Below are positions 18,382 through 26,407 of a DNA stretch of 64,000 bases, piece by piece. A program made the translations under genes and the position numbers. The DNA lies in the NCBI RefSeq assembly GCF_900104415.1, contig NZ_FMXR01000007.1:147330-211329 (forward strand), in the 5' to 3' direction. This DNA is from Eubacterium oxidoreducens (GTDB lineage Bacteria > Bacillota > Clostridia > Lachnospirales > Lachnospiraceae). Position 1 is the stretch's first letter; every line of letters starts with the position of its first letter. Below the pieces are notes generated by a model. That model saw only the letters and a list, made by a program, of their open reading frames with translations. It was not told the DNA's origin and did not search any database.

Positions 18382-19476
18382 ATGGGAAGAGTGTATAACT
18401 TTTCAGCAGGTCCGGCAGTTTTACCGGAAGAAGTATTAAAAGAAGCACAGGAAGAATTAATGGATTACAGAGGATGTGGAATGTCCGTAATGGAAATGTC
18501 ACACCGCTCTAAGATGTTTGATCAGATTATCAAAGAAGCAGAAGCTGATATCCGTGACGTTATGGGAATTCCGGATAATTACAAGGTATTATTCCTTCAA
18601 GGCGGAGCAACTTTAGTATTTTCCATGATTCCAATGAATCTGTCTATGCATAAGAATAAAGTTGCTGATTATATCGTAACAGGTAACTGGGGAAAGAAAG
18701 CATTCCAGGAAGCCGGAAGATTTATCACAGCAAATAAGATTGCATCATCAGAAGATAAGACATTTACATATATCCCGGATCTTTCAGATCTGCCTGTTAC
18801 AGACAATGCAGATTATGTATACATCTGCCAGAATGAGACAGTATACGGAACAACAATTAGAACATTACCGAATACAAAAGGCAAGCCATTAGTAGCTGAT
18901 GTGTCTTCTATGTTCTTATCAGAGCCTATGGATGTTAGCAAATATGGTGTTATTTACGGTGGAGTTCAAAAGAATGTTGGACCTGCAGGTCTTGCAATTG
19001 CAATTGTTCGTGAAGATCTGATTCCACAGGAAGATCTTGCAGATGTACCGGTATATCTTCAGTTTAAGACACATGCAGATGCTAATTCTTTATATAACAC
19101 ACCAAACTGCTGGGATATTTATATGTGCGGCAAGGTATTTAAGTGGCTCAAGAATATGGGCGGTCTTGAAGAAATGCAAAGAAGAAATATTGAAAAGGCT
19201 AAGATCCTTTATGATTATATTGATCAGTCTGATATGTTTACAGGAACAGTACGTAAGGAAGACCGTTCTGTTATGAACGTTCCATTCGTAACTACAGCAG
19301 GAGATAAGGACTTAGAGGCTAAGTTTGTTGCAGAATCACAGGCAGCCGGAATGGAGAACTTAAAAGGACACAGAAGTGTTGGTGGTATGCGTGCAAGTAT
19401 CTACAATGCTATGCCAAAGGCCGGTGTTGAAAAGCTTGTTGATTTCATGGCTGAATTTGAAAAGAAATATAAATAA
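18382..19476 (+). CDS. serC: Phosphoserine aminotransferase
   Basis: 364 residues. PLP-dependent transfer from glutamate to 3-phosphohydroxypyruvate, second step of serine synthesis. N-terminus YNFSAGPAVLPEEVL is diagnostic; PLP-binding Lys lies in YGGVQKNVGPAG (about 198); C-terminal GHRSVGGMRASIYNAMP. GGAGG upstream. It is 21 bases before serA, so they are cotranscribed. Confidence 0.96.
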   Translation: MGRVYNFSAGPAVLPEEVLKEAQEELMDYRGCGMSVMEMSHRSKMFDQIIKEAEADIRDVMGIPDNYKVLFLQGGATLVFSMIPMNLSMHKNKVADYIVTGNWGKKAFQEAGRFITANKIASSEDKTFTYIPDLSDLPVTDNADYVYICQNETVYGTTIRTLPNTKGKPLVADVSSMFLSEPMDVSKYGVIYGGVQKNVGPAGLAIAIVREDLIPQEDLADVPVYLQFKTHADANSLYNTPNCWDIYMCGKVFKWLKNMGGLEEMQRRNIEKAKILYDYIDQSDMFTGTVRKEDRSVMNVPFVTTAGDKDLEAKFVAESQAAGMENLKGHRSVGGMRASIYNAMPKAGVEKLVDFMAEFEKKYK

Positions 19477-19497
19477 GAGAAAGGAAGTACTAAGGTA

Positions 19498-20661
19498 ATG
19501 TATAAGTACGCGTGTTTGAATCCAATCGCAGCAGTAGGTCTTGACGGCTTTGATGCTGCTTATGAAAAAACAGAAGATGTAAATGAGGCACAGGCAATCC
19601 TGGTACGTAGTGCGGCAATGCATGATATGGATCTTCCGGAAAGTCTTGAAGTTGTTGCTCGTGCAGGTGCAGGTGTAAACAATATTCCGTTGGATAAATG
19701 TGCACAAAAAGGTGTTGTTGTATTTAACACACCGGGAGCAAATGCAAATGGTGTTAAGGAGCTTGTTCTTACAGGTATGCTTCTTGCATCTCGTGGTATC
19801 GTAGACGGTATTAACTGGGTAACAGAAAATAAGACCGATGCTGATCTTGCAAAGAAAGCTGAGAAGCAGAAAAAACAGTATGCAGGTACTGAGATTCTTG
19901 GTAAGAAGCTTGGTGTAATCGGACTTGGAGCAATCGGTGTTCAGGTTGCAAACTCTGCAATCAAGCTTGGAATGGAAGTAGTTGGATATGACCCATATCT
20001 GTCAGTTCCGGCAGCACTTCATCTGTCAGGAAAAGCAACCATCGTAAAAGATCCGGCAGAAATTTATAAAAACTGTGATTTTATCACAATTCATGTACCG
20101 CTTATGGATGCTACAAGGGGTATGGTGAATGCAGAAGCGATTGCTTCAATGAAGGAAAATGCGGTTGTACTTAACTTCTCACGTGATGCGTTGGTAGAAG
20201 AAGAAGCAATCGTAAAGGCGTTAAAAGACGGTAAGATTCGTCGTTATGTATGCGATTTTCCGAACCCAACAACTGCAGGTCAGGAAGGTTGTATCGTACT
20301 TCCGCATCTTGGTGCTTCTACAGCAGAGTCTGAAGACAACTGTGCAATTATGGCAGTTAAGGAAATTCGTGATTATCTTGAAAATGGTAATATCACCAAT
20401 TCCGTAAACTATCCAAACTGCAATCTTGGAGTATGTGCAAGTGCCGGAAGAATTGCGGTTCTTCATAAGAATGTAAAGGGAAGTATCGGTAAATTCACAG
20501 CGGTATTTGGTGATGCCGATATCAATATTGCCAATATGTCAAATGCATCTAAGGGAGATTATGCATACACATTATTGGATCTTGATAGTCCTGCTACACA
20601 GGAAGTTGCAGACAAATTAGCTGCAATTGAGACCGTATTTAAAGTACGTGTAATTAAATAA
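19498..20661 (+). CDS. serA: D-3-phosphoglycerate dehydrogenase
   Basis: 387 residues, first step of serine synthesis. Rossmann motif GVIGLGAIGVQVAN, catalytic segment around LNFSRDALVEEE, and LPHLGASTAESEDN containing the catalytic His region. A C-terminal ACT-like domain (about 317-387, DINIANMSNASKGDYAYTLLDLD) suggests amino acid feedback control. The domain order is that of the short SerA class. Confidence 0.95.
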   Translation: MYKYACLNPIAAVGLDGFDAAYEKTEDVNEAQAILVRSAAMHDMDLPESLEVVARAGAGVNNIPLDKCAQKGVVVFNTPGANANGVKELVLTGMLLASRGIVDGINWVTENKTDADLAKKAEKQKKQYAGTEILGKKLGVIGLGAIGVQVANSAIKLGMEVVGYDPYLSVPAALHLSGKATIVKDPAEIYKNCDFITIHVPLMDATRGMVNAEAIASMKENAVVLNFSRDALVEEEAIVKALKDGKIRRYVCDFPNPTTAGQEGCIVLPHLGASTAESEDNCAIMAVKEIRDYLENGNITNSVNYPNCNLGVCASAGRIAVLHKNVKGSIGKFTAVFGDADINIANMSNASKGDYAYTLLDLDSPATQEVADKLAAIETVFKVRVIK

Positions 20662-20703
20662 TTAATGTTCGAAATTATAAATTATATAGGACGCGTGAAG
20701 GGA

Positions 20704-20730
20704 GGAGTGTTACAAAGACACTCCTTTCCT
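20704..20730 (+). terminator. Terminator after serA
   Basis: GGAGTGT (20704-20710) / ACACTCC (20718-20724) followed by TTTCCTGTT. The T-run is short, so some readthrough to the next gene is possible. Confidence 0.62.
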
Positions 20731-20772
20731 GTTACATAGATAAGCGTCTATGAGAGATAGGAGGAGAAGACT

Positions 20773-22002
20773 ATGGCAATAATCAAACCATTTCCGGCAA
20801 TCCGCCCAAATGTGAAAGAGGCGGAGCAGATTGCCGCTTTACCATATGATGTGTATAACAGACAAGAAGCGAAAGAGGTTGTAAAGGGGAATCCACTTTC
20901 TTTTTTAAATATCGATCGTCCGGAGACGCAGTTTTCAGATGAGCAGGATATGTATGCAGATGAAGTATATGCAAAAGCCCATGATATGTTCTGGGATATG
21001 GTAACAGAAGGTCATTATGTAAAGGATGAAAAGCCTTGTTATTACCTTTATGAATTGACGATGGATGGACGTGCACAGACGGGGCTGGTAGCATGTGCAT
21101 CGATTGATGATTATCAAAATGAAGTAATCAAAAAGCATGAAAACACACGAGCAGAAAAGGAAAAAGACAGAATTCGTCATGTAGACACCGTAGGTGCGCA
21201 GACGGGACCAATCTTTCTTGCATATCGTGCAATAGATGAGATTAATAAGCTTGTGGATAAGATAAAAACGAAAAATGCCGTAAATGATTTTGTCTCAGAT
21301 GATGGCATTCGTCACAGAGTCTGGGTGATAGATGAGGCTGCGGATCTTACAACCATCGAAGAAGCTTTTGCAAAGGTTGGCGAGATCTATATTGCAGATG
21401 GTCATCACAGATGTGCATCAGCAGTAAAGGTTGGATTGAAAAGACGCGAAGCAAATCCTAAATATAACGGAGAGGAGCCATTTAACTATTTTCTGTCGGT
21501 GCTATTCCCGGATCGGGAACTTATGATTATGGACTATAACCGCGTGGTAAAAGATCTAAATGGATTAAGTCCGAGAGAATACCTCGAACAAGTCAAACAA
21601 CTATTTACCGTATCCGAATATAAGAAAGAAAAGCCGCAGGATAAAGGACGTGTATCTATGTATCTTGAGGGAAAATGGTATGACCTTGTCCTTCCGAAAT
21701 CTGAAGAAGGAGTCAATCCGGTAGAGGCTATGGATGTGTCAAAACTGCAGAAACTCCTTTTAGAGCCGGTTCTTGGAATTAAAGATCCAAAGACCGATGA
21801 AAGAATTGATTTTGTAGGAGGAATTCGAGGCCTTGATGAACTTGAAAGAAGATGTAAGACGGATTGTAAGGTAGCATTTGCCATGTATCCGACTTCAATT
21901 TCTGAATTGTTTGCCGTTGCAGATGCATCGCTTTTGATGCCGCCAAAATCAACCTGGTTCGAACCAAAGCTTCGAAGCGGATTGTTCATTCATGAGATTT
22001 AA
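20773..22002 (+). CDS. DUF1015 family protein
   Basis: 409 residues. Starts AIIKPFPAIRP and has LPYDVYNRQEA, ENTRAEKEKDRIRH, and the family's DGHHRCASAVKV motif near residue 214. The biochemical role is not established; members often sit next to serC/serA, as here, which hints at a link to serine metabolism (inference). GGAGGAG before the ATG. Its stop codon TAA (22000-22002) is part of repeat copy B. Confidence 0.88.
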   Translation: MAIIKPFPAIRPNVKEAEQIAALPYDVYNRQEAKEVVKGNPLSFLNIDRPETQFSDEQDMYADEVYAKAHDMFWDMVTEGHYVKDEKPCYYLYELTMDGRAQTGLVACASIDDYQNEVIKKHENTRAEKEKDRIRHVDTVGAQTGPIFLAYRAIDEINKLVDKIKTKNAVNDFVSDDGIRHRVWVIDEAADLTTIEEAFAKVGEIYIADGHHRCASAVKVGLKRREANPKYNGEEPFNYFLSVLFPDRELMIMDYNRVVKDLNGLSPREYLEQVKQLFTVSEYKKEKPQDKGRVSMYLEGKWYDLVLPKSEEGVNPVEAMDVSKLQKLLLEPVLGIKDPKTDERIDFVGGIRGLDELERRCKTDCKVAFAMYPTSISELFAVADASLLMPPKSTWFEPKLRSGLFIHEI

Positions 22003-22128
22003 CTCAGTCGGAGTACAAGCTCCGACTGAGTTAAACGCTCCGCGAGGATGCGCACGGATTCGGACAGGAATTTGTCTGCTGAAGCAGACCCGAATCCGGC
22101 GCGCAAGACTCGCGAGCGAGTCTTGACA
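21999..22128 (+). repeat. 130-bp three-hairpin repeat, copy B
   Basis: Full-length copy, nearly identical to copy A. Loop of hairpin 1 is TACAAG; hairpin 2 inner stem is perfect (GTCTGC-TGAA-GCAGAC). Begins inside the stop codon of the DUF1015 gene and ends TTGACA. Confidence 0.94.
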
Positions 22129-22172
22129 CATTGGAATTCGAAATAAGAACTTAGGAGTGGAAGGAAAGTATT

Positions 22173-23078
22173 ATGTGGAAGATGTTTTTGTCCTCAGATG
22201 CCACACAAACAATTGATACGAGTGAATTGGCAGAAGGAATTGACCTTAGCAAATTCGGTTTATCAAGCATACAAAACTGGTTTGCCCAAAATTCACAGGG
22301 AATTGTTAACTTTATTGTAAAAATTATAATTGCGATTATTATTATTTTGATTGCAATAAGAGTGATTCGATTTGTTCGTAAATTGTTTCGCAAAGCTATG
22401 GAAAAAGCAGGTTTTGAAAAGGGTGTCATTCAGTTCCTCGATTCGACAATAAAGATTATTCTTTATATTATTTTGTTCCTGGCGGTGATTAACCAGTTTG
22501 GCGTTCAGACGACTTCGATTGTTGCAATTTTAGGTAGTGCAGGTCTTACTATTGGTCTTGCATTGCAAGGTTCGCTTTCTAATTTTGCAGGAGGCGTTTT
22601 GATACTTGTTCTCAAACCATTTAAGGTTGGCGATTATATTGTAGAAGATACACATGGAAATGAAGGATTTGTAAAAGAAATTACGATTTTCTATACGAAG
22701 CTTACAACGGTGGATCATCGGACGGTTGTAGTACCTAATGGAACACTTGCGAATACGTCACTTACCAATGTAACGCATCAGGATGAAAGACAGCTGGATT
22801 TAAGCGTTGGAATATCTTATAATGCGGATCTTCGCTACGCAAAAGAAGTTATCAAAGAAGTTGCAGAAGGCATTGAAGGACGAATCAAGGAAAAAGAGGT
22901 TGTCATATTTGTAAAAGAACTTGCGGCATCAAGCGTGGATATTGGGATTCGCGTGTGGATACCGGCGGATGATTATTGGACCATAAGGTGGCAGTTGTTA
23001 GAAGATATAAAACTGGCACTTGACGATCACAACATTGATATTCCATATCAGCAGGTTGATGTAACGATAAAGCAATAA
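22173..23078 (+). CDS. mscS: Small-conductance mechanosensitive channel
   Basis: 301 residues. Membrane segments at about 45-70, 85-110 and 115-140; the pore helix region reads GSAGLTIGLALQGSLSNFAGGV, with the Ala/Gly spacing of MscS TM3. It is followed by the beta domain (FKVGDYI, VVVPNGTLANTSLTN). It opens under membrane tension and releases solutes during hypo-osmotic shock. Start at 22173, with AGGAGTGGAAGG upstream. Confidence 0.92.
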   Translation: MWKMFLSSDATQTIDTSELAEGIDLSKFGLSSIQNWFAQNSQGIVNFIVKIIIAIIIILIAIRVIRFVRKLFRKAMEKAGFEKGVIQFLDSTIKIILYIILFLAVINQFGVQTTSIVAILGSAGLTIGLALQGSLSNFAGGVLILVLKPFKVGDYIVEDTHGNEGFVKEITIFYTKLTTVDHRTVVVPNGTLANTSLTNVTHQDERQLDLSVGISYNADLRYAKEVIKEVAEGIEGRIKEKEVVIFVKELAASSVDIGIRVWIPADDYWTIRWQLLEDIKLALDDHNIDIPYQQVDVTIKQ

Positions 23079-23085
23079 ATGATGC

Positions 23086-23114
23086 TTGTATGCGATAATA
23101 AAAATCGTTATAAT
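23086..23114 (+). promoter_or_regulatory. cysD promoter
   Basis: TTGTAT (23086-23091), 17 bases, TATAAT (23109-23114), about 37 bases before the cysD start. Confidence 0.7.
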
Positions 23115-23150
23115 AGATAAGATTAGAGGGATGAAAGAAAGGATATTAAC

Positions 23151-24053
23151 ATGAGTAATATGAGTCATTTGGACAAGCTTGAAGCAGAAGCTGTCTATAT
23201 CATGAGAGAAGTTGCAGCAAAGTGTGAAAAGCCGGTTATGTTATATTCCATCGGTAAAGATTCATCAGTAATGCTGCATTTGGCTATGAAGGCTTTTTAT
23301 CCGGAGAAACCACCATTTCCGTTCTTACATGTAAATACGACATGGAAATTTAAAGAAATGATTGAGTTTCGCGATAAGACGGCGCAGAAACTTGGAATAG
23401 AAATGCTTGAATATATTAATCAGGATGGTGTGGATCAAGGGATCAATCCTTTCGATCATGGAAGCGCATATACGGATATTATGAAGACACAAGCATTAAA
23501 ACAGGCATTGGCAAAGTATGGTTTTACGGCAGCCTTCGGTGGCGGACGCCGAGACGAAGAAAAGTCAAGAGCAAAAGAGCGTATTTTCTCGTTTAGAAAT
23601 GCGGAACAGGCCTGGGATCCTAAGAACCAAAGACCGGAGATGTGGGAACTGTTTAACACAGACATTCGGCAGGGGGAAAGTGTTCGTGTGTTCCCGATTT
23701 CGAATTGGACAGAGAAGGATATCTGGCAATATATCAAACAGGAAAATATCGATATTGTACCGCTGTATTTTGCGGCAGAAAGACCGGTTGTGGAACGAGA
23801 CGGCAACTTGATTATGGTTGACGATGACAGAATGCGCCTTAAAGAAGGTGAAGAACCGGAAATGAAGATGGTGAGATTCAGAACGCTTGGTTGTTACCCG
23901 CTTACCGGTGCGGTAGAATCAACAGCAGATACGATTGATGAAGTAATTGCAGAGACTCTTTCAGCAGTAGAATCTGAAAGAACAAGCCGTGTGATTGATT
24001 CGGACGGTGGAGCAGCAAGTATGGAAAAGAGAAAGCGGGAAGGATATTTTTAA
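23151..24053 (+). CDS. cysD: Sulfate adenylyltransferase subunit 2
   Basis: 300 residues. ATP-PPi pyrophosphatase fold with PP-loop [11 protein letters not shown] (about 35-45); makes adenosine 5'-phosphosulfate from sulfate and [18 protein letters not shown] and [11 protein letters not shown] are typical of CysD. One base separates its stop from the cysN start, so the subunits are translationally coupled. Confidence 0.96.
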   Translation: MSNMSHLDKLEAEAVYIMREVAAKCEKPVMLYSIGKDSSVMLHLAMKAFYPEKPPFPFLHVNTTWKFKEMIEFRDKTAQKLGIEMLEYINQDGVDQGINPFDHGSAYTDIMKTQALKQALAKYGFTAAFGGGRRDEEKSRAKERIFSFRNAEQAWDPKNQRPEMWELFNTDIRQGESVRVFPISNWTEKDIWQYIKQENIDIVPLYFAAERPVVERDGNLIMVDDDRMRLKEGEEPEMKMVRFRTLGCYPLTGAVESTADTIDEVIAETLSAVESERTSRVIDSDGGAASMEKRKREGYF

Positions 24054-24054
24054 T

Positions 24055-25884
24055 ATGAACGGATTACTTAGATTTATTACCTGCGGTAGTGTGGATGATG
24101 GAAAGTCTACATTAATCGGGCATATGTTATATGATGCGAAATTGATATTTGCGGATCAAAAAGAAGCTCTTGAATTGGATTCTAAAGTTGGATCAAGAGG
24201 CGGCAAGATTGACTATTCCCTTTTGCTTGACGGACTCGAAGCAGAAAGAGAGCAGGGAATCACGATTGACGTTGCATACCGTTATTTTACAACGGATAAC
24301 CGAAGCTTTATCGTAGCAGATACTCCGGGACATGAAGAATATACAAGAAATATGGCAGTGGGTGCATCTTATGCAGAACTGGCTGTTATTTTGGTTGATG
24401 CATCTCAGGGGGTATTGGTTCAGACAAGACGTCATGCGAGAATCTGTTCTCTGGTCGGTATCCGTCATTTTGTGTTTGCTGTAAATAAGATGGACCTTGT
24501 GAATTTCTCACGAGAGACATTTAAGAAGATAGAAAAGCAAATCAAGGTATTGATGGCAGAGTTTGAATATGAATCTTTGCAGATTATTCCGGTATCCGCT
24601 ACAGAAGGAGACAATGTAACCAAGAAGGGAACCGCCATGCCTTGGTATAATGGCGAGTCGCTTTTGACTTATCTGGAAAATGTAGATGTGTCAGAAGAAG
24701 ATAGTGAGTCCGGATTTACCATGAATGTGCAACGAGTGTGTCGTCCGGATCATACATTTAGAGGATTCCAGGGACAGATAGCAAGCGGAAGCATTTCGGT
24801 GGGCGATGAAATCATCGTGGAGCCTTCCGGAGAAAAAGCGCATGTAAAGTCTATCTATAACGTGGACAAAGAAGTTGAGACATTAGATAAAGGTCATGCA
24901 GCAACCATTCAGCTAGACAAGGAAATAGATATTTCAAGAGGCTGCGTACTGAAAAAAGATGCACAGGTACATGTTGCGAATATGTTTACGGCAACATTGC
25001 TTTGGATGGATGATACACCTTTAGTGGAAGGTAAGAATTATAATTTGATGATCGGAACACAGGAAATTCCTGCAACGGTCATGAAAATCAAATGTAAGAT
25101 TGATGTCAACAGTGGTGATGAAGTAGCGGCTAAGACAATTTATAAAAATGAGATTGCACGCTGCGATATCGCGATCTCGAATAAGATTGCCTTTGCAGAA
25201 TTCTCCTATAATAAAAAACTCGGTTCTTTGATTATGATTGACCGAATCAGTAATATGACCTGCGCGGCAGGAGTTGTGAACCATTCGTTGAACCGAGGAG
25301 AGAATCTCACCTGGCATGGTATGGATATTACACGTGCATTTAGAGAAAACCACATGGATCAAAAGGCATATACTTTGTGGTTTACCGGATTATCCGGTTC
25401 CGGAAAGTCGACTTTGGCCAATGAAGTGGAAAAACGATTGGCAACCATGGGCAAATATACGATGTTGCTAGATGGTGACAATGTTCGAATGGGACTCAAT
25501 AAGAATCTTGGATTTAAGCAGGAAGACAGAATTGAGAATATTCGAAGAATTGCAGAAGTATCTAAGCTTATGAATGATGCAGGCTTAATCGTCCTTAGCA
25601 GTTTCATTTCACCATATATTTCCGATCGTGAAAATGCCAAGGAAATCATTGGTGACAGCTTTATTGAAATTTACGTCAGCACACCGCTTGAAGAGTGTGA
25701 ACGAAGAGATGTCAAAGGCTTATATGCATCAGCAAGAGCCGGAAAGATTTCGAACTTTACCGGAATCAGCAGTCCGTATGAGGAACCGCAAAATCCGGAT
25801 ATCGAAATCGATACGAGCAAATATTCCGTTGATGAATGTGCCGATTTTGTGGTAGAAAAATTAATGGAAATCATGGAAAAATAA
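24055..25884 (+). CDS. cysNC: Bifunctional sulfate adenylyltransferase subunit 1 / APS kinase
   Basis: 609 residues from ATG 24055; the frame reaches back into cysD but that part is not used. Residues 1-420 are the GTPase subunit CysN: GSVDDGKSTL, DTPGHEEYTRNM, NKMDLV. Residues about 440-609 are APS kinase: P-loop GLSGSGKSTL and DGDNVRMGLNKNLGF. Together with CysD it makes PAPS. No APS/PAPS or sulfite reductase genes are in the window, so the fate of the sulfate cannot be told. Confidence 0.95.
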   Translation: MNGLLRFITCGSVDDGKSTLIGHMLYDAKLIFADQKEALELDSKVGSRGGKIDYSLLLDGLEAEREQGITIDVAYRYFTTDNRSFIVADTPGHEEYTRNMAVGASYAELAVILVDASQGVLVQTRRHARICSLVGIRHFVFAVNKMDLVNFSRETFKKIEKQIKVLMAEFEYESLQIIPVSATEGDNVTKKGTAMPWYNGESLLTYLENVDVSEEDSESGFTMNVQRVCRPDHTFRGFQGQIASGSISVGDEIIVEPSGEKAHVKSIYNVDKEVETLDKGHAATIQLDKEIDISRGCVLKKDAQVHVANMFTATLLWMDDTPLVEGKNYNLMIGTQEIPATVMKIKCKIDVNSGDEVAAKTIYKNEIARCDIAISNKIAFAEFSYNKKLGSLIMIDRISNMTCAAGVVNHSLNRGENLTWHGMDITRAFRENHMDQKAYTLWFTGLSGSGKSTLANEVEKRLATMGKYTMLLDGDNVRMGLNKNLGFKQEDRIENIRRIAEVSKLMNDAGLIVLSSFISPYISDRENAKEIIGDSFIEIYVSTPLEECERRDVKGLYASARAGKISNFTGISSPYEEPQNPDIEIDTSKYSVDECADFVVEKLMEIMEK

Positions 25885-25974
25885 TATAGGTATAACCAAA
25901 TAGTTTTTTGCTTTGTTATTTTCACTGTGCTACATTTATATTCGTTATACAGCATTTTATGTAGGAGGATTTAT

Positions 25975-26181
25975 ATGTTGAGAGGAACGGTGAAATGGTT
26001 TAATGCAAAGAAAGGTTATGGTTTTATCACCGATGAGGCCGGAGAAGATGTGTTTGTTCACTTCTCGGCATTAAACATGGACGGGTACAAAGAACTGAAG
26101 GACGGAGAAGCTGTTGAGTATGATGTAATAGATGGAGAAAAGGGACTTCAGGCAACGAATGTATCACGAGTTATGAACTAA
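25975..26181 (+). CDS. Cold-shock protein
   Basis: 68 residues from ATG 25975 with TAGGAGG upstream. Cold-shock domain with RNP-1 KGYGFI and RNP-2 VFVHF motifs. It binds single-stranded RNA and DNA and melts RNA structure. Followed by a short possible peptide and a strong terminator. Confidence 0.95.
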   Translation: MLRGTVKWFNAKKGYGFITDEAGEDVFVHFSALNMDGYKELKDGEAVEYDVIDGEKGLQATNVSRVMN

Positions 26182-26220
26182 TTGATTGTGACTAGAATAA
26201 TAAAGTGTAAGGAGTTTGTG

Positions 26221-26253
26221 ATGACATCATGCGCAAGCTCAGAAGGGCTTTGA
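26221..26253 (+). other. Possible 10-residue peptide ORF
   Basis: ATG at 26221 is preceded by AAGGAG at good spacing and encodes MTSCASSEGL. It lies between csp and its terminator. It may be chance. Confidence 0.2.
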
Positions 26254-26268
26254 TATAACATCAAGATA

Positions 26269-26303
26269 ATCCCGCATCACGAATTTTGTGGTGCGGGATT
26301 TTT
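26269..26303 (+). terminator. Terminator after csp
   Basis: 12-bp stem ATCCCGCATCAC / GTGGTGCGGGAT with a GAATTTT loop, then TTTTT. Confidence 0.93.
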
Positions 26304-26343
26304 GCGTCAGTTGGAAACTCTTTTTTAAACTGTGAAAACAGTG

Positions 26344-26370
26344 TTGAATACCTAAAAGGTATGCTATAAT
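26344..26370 (+). promoter_or_regulatory. Promoter of the M16C peptidase gene with internal palindrome
   Basis: TATAAT at 26365-26370. A TGTTGA or TTGAAT -35 lies near 26344 with 15-17 base spacing. ATACCT-AAA-AGGTAT (26348-26362) sits exactly in the spacer, a good place for a repressor. Confidence 0.55.
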
Positions 26371-26407
26371 GAAAAAGATTTCACGCTATGATTAAGGAGA
26401 GGGTTAG